From positions 1 to 52,489 of the forward strand of contig JALEPO010000052.1 in the NCBI GenBank assembly GCA_022768695.1: a DNA stretch of 52,489 nt, given 5' to 3'. Position numbers and translations under genes: made by a program. How positions within the stretch are numbered: the first letter of the stretch is position 1; each line of letters opens with the position of its first letter. The notes beneath the pieces are model-generated. The model ran no database searches and was not told the origin of the DNA. It saw only the letters and a program-made list of their open reading frames with translations. The DNA comes from Clostridia bacterium. GTDB taxonomy: Bacteria > Bacillota > Clostridia > UBA1381. Positions 25,847-36,070 of this stretch are shown here, piece after piece.

Positions 25847-28156
25847 TTATTTAAGTACAAACACAGTTACAGAGTGTGCCGGAAATTCATAGTCAAATTG
25901 GGCATTTGCGCTAAATTCTCTTTCAGCGGGATATACTGCTTTGGGATTTTCAAAACTATTCTCAGCATCAAGTTGGCAGCCGGATATTTCAATAACCTTA
26001 CCACTCACATCACATTTTCCGTCAAGGTCTATAATAGCTTTTACCGCTTCTTCCCTGACATTAACCGCCTTTATAATGATTTCGCCGGTTGCTTCATCTA
26101 TACTTGATGTCCAGTACAGCTCCTCTATAACAGGCTGCTTGTCCTCGACTGTATATTGCTTTTCTCCGTTTATATAAATAGTGATGTTTCTTCCCTGCAC
26201 CTCAAGCTTTAAATCATAAATCACACCGGTAGCAACTGAAAAAACCTTATGTATTATTCCGGAGGTTCTGCCGTTAATATTGCTTTCAATCTCACAATCT
26301 CCGTTTGCCCAGCCGCCTAAAGTCCAGTCCAAAAAATTCTTATCGTCTGTTTTTCCAAACTTTATTCTAAATCCTTTATCTCCTGAAATTCTTTTTGCCT
26401 TTAAGCTGATTACATAATTCTCCGATTCAACATTATCAAGATGTACACTCGCGCTTTCCACAGAAATATCGTCATATTTCCGAGCTTTGCCGTCAGACAA
26501 AACAGAAATGTCAGTAAACTCCGCTTTAACTCCTGATTCTGCTTCAAGCATTATTTCACCCGAAATTATAGGCTTGCCTAAAACTGTCGTCTTTGTAAAT
26601 CCTTCACTTTCAGTTTTCAACAAACTTGTTCCCTGATTATTCATAAACATTTTTTGTATGTAATAATTCGCGCTCCCGTAAGAACGGTGATTGTCAAACC
26701 AAATCATATCCGGTTTCCAATTCACATAATCCACATTGGCAAACAACGGCGCATAGCAGGCAAGACCTACAACCGCCGCGTTTCTTTCCAAATGAGTCAT
26801 ATAAGCGGCCTCAGCCAACGCATTATAATATGTATTGCCCCATGTTGCGTATTCACCCAAAAACACCTTCGGGCCATCCTTTGAAAAATCATCATAACGG
26901 TGGCAATTAGCCAAAAACCATTCCGGAGAAGTATAATAGTGTTCATCAACTAAATCCGAACCATTTTCCCTTGCTGAATTCCATCCACGCTCATATTCTG
27001 TGCCTGAGCAGAATGGTCCGCTGCTGTTTATAATCTTTATTTCAGGATATTTTTCTCTTATTGCTTTATGAAAATACTCATATCTGTCAAAAAACTCCTG
27101 ACCTATTTCCTCATTTCCTATTCCTATATATTCCATATTGAACGGCTGCGGATGTCCTAATCTCACTCTTACGCTTCCCCATTCGGTTTCCACTGAACCA
27201 TTTGCAAATTCAATCAAATCCAGCGCATCATCAACCCACTCCTGCAAATCACCATATGCTACTCCCTGACCGCTGTGTGGATTGTAGCCTGCCGGCAATA
27301 TAGGAATTGGCTTTGCACCTAAATCTTCACATAACACAAAATACTCATAATATCCTAATCCAAGACTCTGATTGTAGCCCCAGTTATTTCTGCGTGAAGC
27401 TCTGTCCTGCAAGCTGCCTATTGTATTTTTCCAGCGATATAACGCGTTCCTGTCATCCTTATTCAACGAACCGTCATGTATCAGGCAGCCGCCCGGAAAA
27501 CGCATAAACTTTGGCTTTAAATCCGCAAGCAATTGAGCAAGATCCAATCTTAACCCATGTCCTTTAAAGGTTTTTTCCGGAAAGAGTGAAATCATATCTA
27601 AATATAACTTTCCCGTATTCTTAGCAGTAATTACAAGCCTGCCGCAATAATCCGTTTTTGTTGCTGTAAGAGTTAATTCATACTTACTCCATTGAGAATT
27701 ATTAATTATAAATTCATCCTGCGTATAAATATTTCCATCAACATCCTCCAATGCGACATTCATAACCATTTTCTCATCAGCCCTTGCATAGCATGAAAAT
27801 ATGTATTTCTCGCCCTCTATGTACGGCATACCGCTATTATATCCCTCATTTGATATTCCTGAGCCGTTTCCCGTTTGATATATTTCCATCATTAAATAAT
27901 GAGGATTTTTAACGCTTAATGGTGCGGATTTTTCCACAGCAAGCGATAGCTTTGCGCCAGCTCTCTCAATTTTTTTCCACGCTGTTAAGGCACGATAACC
28001 CGGATTATCTATAGGTGAAAATTCAAACCCACGATTTCTCACCATTTCTGCATATAATCCACCATCCGCCGCATGATTTAAATCTTCAAAAAATATTCCG
28101 TATAAATCCCCTAAAGCGTCTGTTTTTTCGTTTGTATGGACTGTTAGCCTATTCAT
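25847..28156 (-). CDS. Intracellular GH51 alpha-L-arabinofuranosidase
   Basis: The ATG at 28156 behind GAAAGGGG gives 769 residues; a longer frame to 28255 runs through the promoter. Layout: the barrel starts (GDLYGIFFEDLNHAADGGLYAEMVRNRGFE), is interrupted by a CBM4_9-like beta domain (about 80-200), resumes with FMRFPGGCLIHDG, and carries the acid/base Glu in YIGIGNEEIG and the nucleophile Glu in FLGEYATWGN. Residues about 540-660 form an inserted concanavalin-like beta domain, and a beta sandwich ends the protein. No signal peptide, so it acts on arabino-oligosaccharides brought into the cell. Fits with the GH127 and GH30 enzymes at the left end of the window. Confidence 0.92.
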   Translation of the reverse strand: MNRLTVHTNEKTDALGDLYGIFFEDLNHAADGGLYAEMVRNRGFEFSPIDNPGYRALTAWKKIERAGAKLSLAVEKSAPLSVKNPHYLMMEIYQTGNGSGISNEGYNSGMPYIEGEKYIFSCYARADEKMVMNVALEDVDGNIYTQDEFIINNSQWSKYELTLTATKTDYCGRLVITAKNTGKLYLDMISLFPEKTFKGHGLRLDLAQLLADLKPKFMRFPGGCLIHDGSLNKDDRNALYRWKNTIGSLQDRASRRNNWGYNQSLGLGYYEYFVLCEDLGAKPIPILPAGYNPHSGQGVAYGDLQEWVDDALDLIEFANGSVETEWGSVRVRLGHPQPFNMEYIGIGNEEIGQEFFDRYEYFHKAIREKYPEIKIINSSGPFCSGTEYERGWNSARENGSDLVDEHYYTSPEWFLANCHRYDDFSKDGPKVFLGEYATWGNTYYNALAEAAYMTHLERNAAVVGLACYAPLFANVDYVNWKPDMIWFDNHRSYGSANYYIQKMFMNNQGTSLLKTESEGFTKTTVLGKPIISGEIMLEAESGVKAEFTDISVLSDGKARKYDDISVESASVHLDNVESENYVISLKAKRISGDKGFRIKFGKTDDKNFLDWTLGGWANGDCEIESNINGRTSGIIHKVFSVATGVIYDLKLEVQGRNITIYINGEKQYTVEDKQPVIEELYWTSSIDEATGEIIIKAVNVREEAVKAIIDLDGKCDVSGKVIEISGCQLDAENSFENPKAVYPAEREFSANAQFDYEFPAHSVTVFVLK

Positions 28157-28190
28157 GAATTTACCCCTTTCAATATGCTGATATATGCTA

Positions 28191-28219
28191 ATTTTAACAT
28201 ATGTAAATATTTTTTTCAA
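28191..28219 (-). promoter_or_regulatory. Promoter of the GH51 gene
   Basis: TTGAAA (28214-28219) and TAAAAT (28191-28196) are 17 bp apart on the minus strand, 34 bp upstream of the ATG. Confidence 0.65.
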
Positions 28220-28263
28220 TATAAAGCTATTAAATAATTCTAAAGAAAAATTCATACAAAAAA

Positions 28264-28305
28264 AGACTGTCGCGTTATGTAAAATTGCCTTTAACGCAAC
28301 AGTCT
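28264..28305 (-). terminator. Terminator of the GH13 gene
   Basis: AGACTGTCGCGTTA (28264-28277) pairs with TAACGCAACAGTCT (28292-28305) with one internal mismatch; the minus strand continues with a T-rich run. Confidence 0.8.
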
Positions 28306-28317
28306 ATTATTAACCTT

Positions 28318-30246
28318 TTATTCAGCCTTATATACCTTTATCCATAACTGCGGCATATCGATAAAATGAATACCATCCTTCGATTCCTTAGTTTCCTCAT
28401 CGGCACTTACGCAAATCATTTTAGTAATTCCAAACCGCGCTACATCCAAGCGTATTTGTGAAAATTTGACACCCATATTCGCAACAACTATATACTTTTC
28501 ATCTTTATAGCTGCGTAAAAACGCATATACGTGACCTATTTTATAAACACTCTCAAAGTCGCCGATTGAAAATGCTTTAGAGCTATTCCTTAAACTTATC
28601 ATATTTCTATAACGCTCGCGCAGCTTGCCTGTAGGATCAAGTTCATCCTCTCTGCCCCACGGATAGCATTGACGGCAAAACGGATCTCCATATCCCTGCA
28701 TACCTATTTCATCACCATAATAGATACATGGCACACCCGGCAAAGTCATTTGGAGTCCAAGAATAAGAGTGGCCCTATCCCATGCAACCTCAAGACCATA
28801 TCCGTCCAGCTTAAATCTCGACTGATATTCCTTATCAACCTCATGACGTGACGGGACACCTCCCATCAATGTGAGAACTCTCTCTACGTCATGACTCGAA
28901 ACCATATTCAGCAATGAATAATATGCCTGCGGAGGATAATTCTCCTTAATACTCATCAGCCTGTCATCAAATTCAGAAGCCTCAATTCTTCCTAAAACCA
29001 CATCAATAAGCGCATTTCGCATAGGATAATTCATAACCGAATCCAGTTCCTTACCCAAGAAATACTCACGTCGTTCACCGTATGCGCTTTTATTTGAAGC
29101 ATCCTCCCAGACCTCGCCGATAATTACCGCATCCTCGTCGGCAGCCTTTACATTCTCACGCAGCTCCTTAACGAAAAATCCCGGAAGTTCATCAACAACA
29201 TCCAATCTCCATCCTGAAGCGCCGTTTTTCAGCCACCTTTTAACAATAGCATTTTCACCTGACAGAATATATTTTCTGTAATCCTCACTGTGCTCTTCAA
29301 CCTGCGGCAGCGTTGTCATACCCCACCACGATTCATAGACATTCGGCCAATTCATAAAGCGATACCAATTATAATACGGTGATTCCTGCGACTGATATGC
29401 GCCTACGCTGTCATATGTGCCATTTTTATTAAAATACTGACTATCGCTTCCGGTATGATTAAAAACTCCATCCAAAATTATTCTTATTCCAAGCTCTTTG
29501 GCTTTTTTACAGAGTTCCTTGAAATCAGCTTCGTCACCAAACATCGGATCTATCATTTCATAGCTTCCGGTATCGTACTTATGGTTTGAATATGCGCTGA
29601 AAATCGGATTAAGATATATCACCGAAACACCTAACTCCTTAAGATAAGGCAGCTTTTTTATAACACCCTTCAAATTCCCACCGAAGAAATCATTTGCTTT
29701 ATATTCACCGCCGAACTGTTCAGCCTTATAAAACGGAGTATCTCCCCATTCGCGCTTTATAATATCGGTTCTGTTGCCAAGGAAACTGCCGTCTTCATTT
29801 CCGTTACAAAAACGATCGACAAAAATCTGATAAGCAACACCCTCTTTGAACCAATCGGGAGTTTTATATTCCTTATCATATACCGTAATCTGAAATGATC
29901 TTTCCGGCTTTTGAAAGCTTACTTCTCCCATACCTCCAAGATTTTTTGAATTATTACCATAGTATACAATTCCCTGAGATGTTTCTATTTCAAAATAATA
30001 CCATATAAGACCAACCTCATCAGGCATTTTTACTTTTACGGAATAAATACACAAATCTCCCAAATTAAACAGATATGCCATATCTACCCTGATTTCTTCT
30101 TTAGCATCCCTTTTGTACACAAGTCGTACTGCATTTGGAATACCAATGCCCGATGCAGAAATTCTAAATCTTATTTCAGTACCACATTCAACTGCACCAA
30201 ACGGTCTTCTGTAAAATTTCTCTCTGGAATTATGTTCAATATTCAT
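28318..30246 (-). CDS. Intracellular GH13 alpha-glucan hydrolase (neopullulanase / cyclomaltodextrinase-like)
   Basis: A 642-residue alpha-amylase family enzyme. Residues about 1-125 form the N-terminal beta domain typical of this subgroup; the barrel starts YQIFVDRFCNGN. Catalytic residues: Asp in GWRLDVVDE, Glu in IIGEVWED and Asp in MVSSHDVER. DGVFNHTGSDSQYF supplies conserved region I. No signal peptide, so it works on malto-oligosaccharides or glycogen limit dextrins in the cytoplasm. It lies downstream of glgP in the same direction but with its own terminator, and may help break down the products of glycogen degradation. The exact specificity is not readable. Confidence 0.87.
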   Translation of the reverse strand: MNIEHNSREKFYRRPFGAVECGTEIRFRISASGIGIPNAVRLVYKRDAKEEIRVDMAYLFNLGDLCIYSVKVKMPDEVGLIWYYFEIETSQGIVYYGNNSKNLGGMGEVSFQKPERSFQITVYDKEYKTPDWFKEGVAYQIFVDRFCNGNEDGSFLGNRTDIIKREWGDTPFYKAEQFGGEYKANDFFGGNLKGVIKKLPYLKELGVSVIYLNPIFSAYSNHKYDTGSYEMIDPMFGDEADFKELCKKAKELGIRIILDGVFNHTGSDSQYFNKNGTYDSVGAYQSQESPYYNWYRFMNWPNVYESWWGMTTLPQVEEHSEDYRKYILSGENAIVKRWLKNGASGWRLDVVDELPGFFVKELRENVKAADEDAVIIGEVWEDASNKSAYGERREYFLGKELDSVMNYPMRNALIDVVLGRIEASEFDDRLMSIKENYPPQAYYSLLNMVSSHDVERVLTLMGGVPSRHEVDKEYQSRFKLDGYGLEVAWDRATLILGLQMTLPGVPCIYYGDEIGMQGYGDPFCRQCYPWGREDELDPTGKLRERYRNMISLRNSSKAFSIGDFESVYKIGHVYAFLRSYKDEKYIVVANMGVKFSQIRLDVARFGITKMICVSADEETKESKDGIHFIDMPQLWIKVYKAE

Positions 30247-30325
30247 ATATTTTCCCCTTTGATTTATAAAAAGTATTAAAACATATAACTTCCCGCATCA
30301 TGCCTATTTAACCTATCAACAGACA

Positions 30326-30349
30326 AACAAGACACTTTCGTGTCTTGTT
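30326..30349 (-). terminator. Hairpin after glgP, probable terminator
   Basis: A perfect 10-bp stem AACAAGACAC (30326-30335) with GTGTCTTGTT (30340-30349). The minus strand continues TTGTCTGTTG, only moderately T-rich, so the strength is uncertain. Confidence 0.6.
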
Positions 30350-30373
30350 CTATCTGTGTCAGTTACAATTTAA

Positions 30374-32872
30374 TTATTTAATCGGAGTTAAATGCCAAAT
30401 TTTCTTATTATAATCGTCTATTGTTCTGTCACTTGAGAAGAATCCTGACATAGCTGTATTCATAATAGCCATCTCAATCCACTTGGATCTGTTCTGATAG
30501 TCAGCTGAAATCTTCTCCTGTGTCTTCATATATTCCTCAAAATCACGAAGTACCATATAAGTATCAGGATAACCATAATCGCCAAACAGTAATGTCTGAT
30601 ATAAGTCACGGAAGATACTTGTATTGCCCGGAACTATGCTTCCGTCAATAAGCATTTCAAGCGCGTGTCTTAACGATGTATTTGTTGAGTAAATTGTTTT
30701 TACCTCATCATTACCCGCATACTTTAATCTTGCGGCAACCTCGTCAGCCTTAAGACCAAAGATATAGATATTATCCTCGCCTACCTGCTCAAGCATTTCT
30801 ACGTTTGCGCCGTCAAGCGTACCGATTGTAAGCGCGCCGTTAAGCATGAACTTCATGTTACCTGTACCTGAAGCTTCCTTACCGGCTGTCGAAATCTGCT
30901 CTGATACATCTGCAGCTATAATAATCTTTTCTGCGATTGAAACACCGTAGTTTTCGATAAATACAACCTTAATCTTATCCTTAATTCTTGCATCGTTATT
31001 AATAATGTCAGCAACAGAGTTAATCAACTTGATGATGTTCTTTGCTCTTACATAGCCCGGAGCAGCCTTTGCACCGAAAATATATGTCTTTGGATAATAA
31101 TTATCTGCATAAGAAGAATCACTAAGAATTCTGTTGTACTCAGCAATAATATGAAGCACATTCATCATCTGACGCTTATACTCATGCAATCTCTTACACT
31201 GTACATCGAAAATTGAATCAGGATTTACATCAATACCGTTATGCTCCTTGATGTATGCAGCAAGAGCTACCTTATTCTTCTTCTTTATATCGTCAAACTT
31301 CTTCTGGAAATCCTTATCCTTAGCAAACTTAGCAAGCTCTGCAAGCTTTTCTGAATTTTTAAGCCAGCCCTTACCGATCTTTGAATCAATAAGCTCTGTT
31401 AATTCAGGGTTACAATTTGCAATCCATCTTCTGAATGTGATACCGTTTGTGATAGCGTGGAAACGCTCTTTATCAAGGACATAATAGTCACGGAAAATAT
31501 CATCCTTAAGAATTTCTGTATGAAGCTTTGAAACGCCGTTTACCGCAAAACAGCTTGCAAGACAAAGATTTGCCATATTAACCTGGTCGTTAGCGATAAC
31601 AGCCATCCACTGATGCTTGCCCTTGTCACCCGGATATACTGCCTCAAGCTGTTCCATAAGACGTCTGTTGATTTCTTCAACAATCATGTATATTCTCGGC
31701 ACGATTTCTCGGAACATATGAACATTCCACTTTTCAAGAGCTTCGCTCATTACCGTGTGGTTTGTATATGCGAATACATGTGTAACAATATTCCACGCTT
31801 CATCCCAGCCAAGACCTTTTTCGTCCATAAGCAGACGCATCATTTCAGGGATAGCAAGCGTCGGATGTGTATCATTTATGTGGATAACAATCTTGTCAGG
31901 AAGCTTTGACCAGTCGCTGCCGTTTCTTTCCTCAAACTCCTTCAAAATCCACTGCAATGTAGCTGAAACAAGGAAATACTGTTGTCTTAATCTAAGCTTC
32001 TTACCATCGTCTGTAGTATCATCAGGATAGAGAATACCCGAAATCTGCTTTGCAAGGCTCTTAGCCTCCATCATCTTGTCAAATGTACCTCTGTCATAGC
32101 TTATCATGTCAACATCTGTAGGAATTGTGGCACTCCACAATCTCAGCTTATTGACAATCTTTGAATCATAACCTACCAAAGGAACGTCATATGGCATAGC
32201 CAAAACTGTATTTTCATTTCTGTACTTATATACCATTCTGCCGTCAACCCATTCGCAATCTACCTGACCGCCAAATACAACCTTAACAGCCTCTTCCGGT
32301 CTTGAAATTTCCCATGCGTTGCCGTGTTCAAGCCATTCATCAGGCAATTCTGTCTGATAGCCTTCTACAATCTTCTGTCTAAAAAGACCATGCTCGTAAC
32401 GAATTGTACAGCCATATGCAGGTAAATCCATTGTTGTAAGCGAATCGATAAAGCATGCTGCAAGACGTCCAAGACCGCCGTTACCTAATCCGGCATCATT
32501 TTCAAGCTCAGCAATATCTGACAATGAATAACCCAAGTCAGCCAATACATGCTGGTATTCATCTGTCTGCATAAGATTTAAAATGTTTGTGCAAAGCAAT
32601 CTGCCCATCAAAAACTCGAATGAAAGATAATAAAGCTTCTTTGAGCCTTCTTCTTTCACCTGACGGTGTGACTTTGCCCACTTTTCCATTATCTGGTCTC
32701 TTACAGTAAGTGCACATGCGGTATATATCATGTGAGGAGTAGCTTCCTCCATTACTTTACCGAAGTGTCTGCCTACCTTACCTACAATTTCTTTCTTCAA
32801 AGCTTCCTCAGCAGCTGTCAGCTTTACGGCTGATGTCTTTGCTGTTGCTTTTGTTGTTTTTGTTTCTGCCAT
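30374..32872 (-). CDS. glgP: Glycogen / starch phosphorylase with a basic N-terminal extension
   Basis: An 832-residue GT35 enzyme that releases glucose-1-phosphate from glycogen. The pyridoxal-phosphate site is ASGTGNMKFMLNGALTIGTLDG; other family motifs are NDAGLGNGGLGRLAACF and HINDTHPTLAIPEMMRLLMD. The first 17 residues, MAETKTTKATAKTSAVK, are rich in Lys, Thr and Ala and unlike the usual start; similar runs end GlgA and GlgB in this window. AAGGGA precedes the ATG. It starts 15 bp after glgA and shares the glgA promoter, so synthesis and breakdown enzymes are co-expressed. Confidence 0.95.
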   Translation of the reverse strand: MAETKTTKATAKTSAVKLTAAEEALKKEIVGKVGRHFGKVMEEATPHMIYTACALTVRDQIMEKWAKSHRQVKEEGSKKLYYLSFEFLMGRLLCTNILNLMQTDEYQHVLADLGYSLSDIAELENDAGLGNGGLGRLAACFIDSLTTMDLPAYGCTIRYEHGLFRQKIVEGYQTELPDEWLEHGNAWEISRPEEAVKVVFGGQVDCEWVDGRMVYKYRNENTVLAMPYDVPLVGYDSKIVNKLRLWSATIPTDVDMISYDRGTFDKMMEAKSLAKQISGILYPDDTTDDGKKLRLRQQYFLVSATLQWILKEFEERNGSDWSKLPDKIVIHINDTHPTLAIPEMMRLLMDEKGLGWDEAWNIVTHVFAYTNHTVMSEALEKWNVHMFREIVPRIYMIVEEINRRLMEQLEAVYPGDKGKHQWMAVIANDQVNMANLCLASCFAVNGVSKLHTEILKDDIFRDYYVLDKERFHAITNGITFRRWIANCNPELTELIDSKIGKGWLKNSEKLAELAKFAKDKDFQKKFDDIKKKNKVALAAYIKEHNGIDVNPDSIFDVQCKRLHEYKRQMMNVLHIIAEYNRILSDSSYADNYYPKTYIFGAKAAPGYVRAKNIIKLINSVADIINNDARIKDKIKVVFIENYGVSIAEKIIIAADVSEQISTAGKEASGTGNMKFMLNGALTIGTLDGANVEMLEQVGEDNIYIFGLKADEVAARLKYAGNDEVKTIYSTNTSLRHALEMLIDGSIVPGNTSIFRDLYQTLLFGDYGYPDTYMVLRDFEEYMKTQEKISADYQNRSKWIEMAIMNTAMSGFFSSDRTIDDYNKKIWHLTPIK

Positions 32873-32887
32873 ATTTCTACATCCCTT

Positions 32888-34657
32888 CTACTTTTCTTCC
32901 TGCTTGACAGCAGATTTTTTAGCAGTTGTCTTTTTTGCCGAAGCAGTCTTTTTTGAAGTAGTTTTTTTAGCCGTTGACCTTGTAGTCTTTTTTGCTGCCG
33001 GCTTTCTTGCCGACGGCTTCTTGGCTGCTGTTTTGGTTGACGGCTTTACTGCTTCTTCATCCTCAAACGGATTTTTGACCTCAATAACCTTAGGTTCTTC
33101 AGCATTTTTTGCAGCGGCCTGTGCTGCTATCTCAGAATTTTTCTTTAGTGTATCCTCGAAGCTGTCATCATTTACTGCCGCTTTTTCTACAGAATTAGTT
33201 TTTTTTTCCGGCAAATCATAAATACCGGTTAATTCCTGATACATTTTAATATACTTATCAGCTGAAACGTTCCATGAATAGTCAACTGCCATACCGTTGT
33301 CAATGATGTTATTCCACTCATCTCTACGGTCATAATAAATTCTCATAGCATACCAAATGGTATTTAACATTTCATCTGCATTGTAATTAGCAAAGGAGAA
33401 ACCTGTTCCCTCGCCTGTATATTCATTATATGGTACAACTGTATCTTTCAGTCCGCCTGTTTCGCGAACAATAGGTACAGTGCCATAACGCAAACTTATC
33501 AGCTGCGACAAACCACAGGGTTCAAAACGTGACGGCATCAAAAATGCGTCACATGCAGCATAAATCTTGTGTGACATTTCATTTGAAAAATAAATCTGAG
33601 CTGACATTCTGTCAGGATACTTCCATGCGTAATGACGGAATAGATTTTCATATTTCTCATCACCGGTACCTAATACAACTATCTGAGCACCGCCGGCACA
33701 CAATTCTTCAATTTTATAAGCAACAAGGTCAAATCCCTTCTGATCTGTAAGACGAGAAACAATACCAATCATCATCTTATTTTCGTCTACCGGGAGACCA
33801 AGCTCTGCCTGAAGTTTCTTCTTATTTTCAATCTTTTTCTTATGGACAGTTTTTGCAGAATAGTTAGCATAAATCATACCGTCATTCTGCGGATTCCAAT
33901 CGGTATATGAAATACCGTTTACAATACCTACCAAATCATTGCGTCTTACCGAAAGAAGATTATTCAAGCCCTCACCGTATTCAGGAGTTGTAATTTCCCA
34001 TGCATATGTTTCGCTGACAGTTGAAATCTTGTTAGCATAAACCATGCCGCCCTTTAACAGGTTAGCATCTTTATAATATTCCATCTTATCCGCAGTGAAA
34101 TAATAATCGCTGATACCCATAGCGTCCTTTATTCCCTTGAAGTCCCATCTGCCCTGGAATTTCAGATTATGAATAGTCATAACTGTCTTAATTCCGCGGA
34201 AGAACGGGTTATCCTGGAAGGTATCCAAAAATACAGGAATAGGGCCTGTCTGCCAGTCATTACAATTTATAACATCCGGACGGAAATCCAATGTCGGAAG
34301 CAGCGAAAGTACCGCTTTTGAGAAGAAAATGAACTTCTCACAATCCAAATGAATATAATCATATGGTTTATCGCCATTAAAGTAGAATTCATTATCCACA
34401 AAATAATAAATGCAGCCGTTATATTCAAGCTCAAACACACCGGCATACTGACGGCGCCATGCCATATTAATATATATATGGTTAATATATCTCATTTGAT
34501 CTTTAAAATGCTGAGGTATGCATCTGTAAAGAGGCAAAATAACTCTCGCATCAACACCTTTTTCACGCAAAACCGCAGGTAATGATCCTGCAACATCTCC
34601 AAGACCTCCCGTTTTTACAAATGGTGCCGCCTCTGAGGTTGCAAACAAAACTTTCAT
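32888..34657 (-). CDS. glgA: Glycogen synthase (GT5) with a long lysine/alanine/threonine-rich C-terminal tail
   Basis: The ATG at 34657 behind AAAGGAGG gives 589 residues; a longer frame to 34714 is rejected. The catalytic part (about 1-480) is a normal ADP-glucose glycogen synthase: MKVLFATSEAAPFVKTGGLG (the donor-binding KTGGL), HNLKFQGR, and FEPCGLSQLISLRYGTVPIV. About 108 extra residues follow. The first half of the tail is acidic and mixed; the last 53 residues repeat TAAKK, KPAAKKT, STAKKT and SAKKTTAKK and are strongly basic, like histone H1-type bacterial tails. Such a tail is not part of known GlgA. It has its own strong promoter and leads the glgA-glgP unit. Confidence 0.95.
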   Translation of the reverse strand: MKVLFATSEAAPFVKTGGLGDVAGSLPAVLREKGVDARVILPLYRCIPQHFKDQMRYINHIYINMAWRRQYAGVFELEYNGCIYYFVDNEFYFNGDKPYDYIHLDCEKFIFFSKAVLSLLPTLDFRPDVINCNDWQTGPIPVFLDTFQDNPFFRGIKTVMTIHNLKFQGRWDFKGIKDAMGISDYYFTADKMEYYKDANLLKGGMVYANKISTVSETYAWEITTPEYGEGLNNLLSVRRNDLVGIVNGISYTDWNPQNDGMIYANYSAKTVHKKKIENKKKLQAELGLPVDENKMMIGIVSRLTDQKGFDLVAYKIEELCAGGAQIVVLGTGDEKYENLFRHYAWKYPDRMSAQIYFSNEMSHKIYAACDAFLMPSRFEPCGLSQLISLRYGTVPIVRETGGLKDTVVPYNEYTGEGTGFSFANYNADEMLNTIWYAMRIYYDRRDEWNNIIDNGMAVDYSWNVSADKYIKMYQELTGIYDLPEKKTNSVEKAAVNDDSFEDTLKKNSEIAAQAAAKNAEEPKVIEVKNPFEDEEAVKPSTKTAAKKPSARKPAAKKTTRSTAKKTTSKKTASAKKTTAKKSAVKQEEK

Positions 34658-34719
34658 ATGTTCCTCCTTTTCTACGCTAAACCGCGTCATCTGAAAAACA
34701 AACCTCTCATTCACTATGT

Positions 34720-34748
34720 ATAATACCCTAAAAACACAGTTTTGTCAA
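34720..34748 (-). promoter_or_regulatory. Promoter of glgA-glgP
   Basis: TTGACA (34743-34748) and TATTAT (34720-34725) are 17 bp apart on the minus strand, 63 bp upstream of the glgA ATG. Together with the terminator after glgD it splits the glycogen genes into two units. Confidence 0.8.
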
Positions 34749-34883
34749 TTTATATGATAAAAAACAGTGTTTTTTACTATAAATATCAGAAAAAGAGGCC
34801 ATTTTATTGTTATTAATTTGGTATAATTTTCAACAGTTCTTAAGCAAAATATATTCCGCCGCATTACTGTAATTTAACAACAA

Positions 34884-34916
34884 AGAGCTGTCGCGCAAAT
34901 CTCTGTGGACAGCTCT
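34884..34916 (-). terminator. Terminator after glgD
   Basis: A perfect 9-bp stem AGAGCTGTC (34884-34892) with GACAGCTCT (34908-34916); the minus strand continues TTGTTGTT. Ends the glgB-glgC-glgD unit. Confidence 0.7.
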
Positions 34917-34932
34917 CCGCCTTATTTTTCTT

Positions 34933-36051
34933 TTAAATAACAGTTCCCTTTGCAATTGCCAAAGGATAACTTTCTTGTCCTATAAGCTTTCTGCCCTTTG
35001 TAATATAAACCTCTTTGTCGAATACAACGTGATCAAGGTCAACATCTTCCTCAACAATTGAATCCTGCATGATAATTGAATTTTTTACCACTGCACCCTT
35101 TGCAATTTTGACTCCTCTTGACAAAACACAGTTAATAACAGTGCCTTCAATTACACATCCGTCAGAAATGAAGCTGTTTTCAACATTTGCCTCTGAGCCA
35201 TACTTTGTTGGTGACTGATCCTTTGTCTTTGTGTAAATAGGATTTTCACAGTTAAACAGTTCATTTCTTATATCAGCATTCAAGAAATTCATGTTATTTC
35301 TGTAATATGACTTCAATGAATCAATCTTATCTGTATAGCCTGTGTACTCATAACCATACATACGAAGTCCGCCCATCTTTTTAACAAGCGCATCCTTAAC
35401 AAAATCTCTGTCGCCTCTCGCACTGCATTCATCCACAATACTTTCAAGCAGAGCCTTTTCCATAACATATACATCCATGCTTGCTGTTGTTGTCTTTGGA
35501 TAATATGGCTCAACCTCAATATCCTTTACTCGCTTTTCATCATCAAGCTCTAAAAGCGTAAATCTCGAAAGCTCTGATTCCTCAATACCCTTCATGTCCT
35601 TATAAAGAACAGTAATATCTGACTGATTATTAATGTGTTCTTCCACAACAGCGGTAAAATCTATATTATAAATGCTGTTTCCAAGTGAAAGAATAACATA
35701 TGTCTGACCACTTCTCTGGATATAATCGCTGATACCGGCAAGCATATCAATATTGCCTTTGATTGTGCCGTATGTCATCTTTTCAAGATTCGGAGGAAGA
35801 ATATTAAGTCCCCCGTTCTTTCTATCTAAATCCCATGGCTTACCTGATTTTATATGATCCATAAGCGATGAATAATTTGATTCCGTTGCAACACCAATAT
35901 TGGTAATACCGGCATTTGCCATATTGGAAAGAACAAAGTCAATAATTCTGTAACGTCCCGCAATAGGAAGAGCCGAATTTGCTCTAATATCTGTAATCGG
36001 CGGAATTCTGTCCTCACTGGTCAGAATAATACCCATAGTATCTCTTCTCAT
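34933..36051 (-). CDS. glgD: GlgD, regulatory subunit of glucose-1-phosphate adenylyltransferase
   Basis: A 372-residue relative of GlgC found in Firmicutes. The nucleotide-binding GGxGxRL loop of GlgC is replaced by TSEDRIPPITDIRANSALPIAG, so it is expected to be non-catalytic and to activate GlgC as a hetero-oligomer, as shown for Bacillus-type pairs. The C-terminal half has the left-handed beta-helix hexapeptide pattern (FISDGCVIEGTVINCVLSRG). It starts 20 bp after glgC with its own AGAGG site. This is the normal state of GlgD and not a decayed GlgC. Confidence 0.94.
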   Translation of the reverse strand: MRRDTMGIILTSEDRIPPITDIRANSALPIAGRYRIIDFVLSNMANAGITNIGVATESNYSSLMDHIKSGKPWDLDRKNGGLNILPPNLEKMTYGTIKGNIDMLAGISDYIQRSGQTYVILSLGNSIYNIDFTAVVEEHINNQSDITVLYKDMKGIEESELSRFTLLELDDEKRVKDIEVEPYYPKTTTASMDVYVMEKALLESIVDECSARGDRDFVKDALVKKMGGLRMYGYEYTGYTDKIDSLKSYYRNNMNFLNADIRNELFNCENPIYTKTKDQSPTKYGSEANVENSFISDGCVIEGTVINCVLSRGVKIAKGAVVKNSIIMQDSIVEEDVDLDHVVFDKEVYITKGRKLIGQESYPLAIAKGTVI

Positions 36052-36070
36052 TCTACAATCCTCTCCTTTC

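Noticed and set aside
34933-36051. GlgD as a mutated, inactive GlgC copy
   Set aside because: The changed catalytic loop is the normal feature of the GlgD subunit in Firmicutes.
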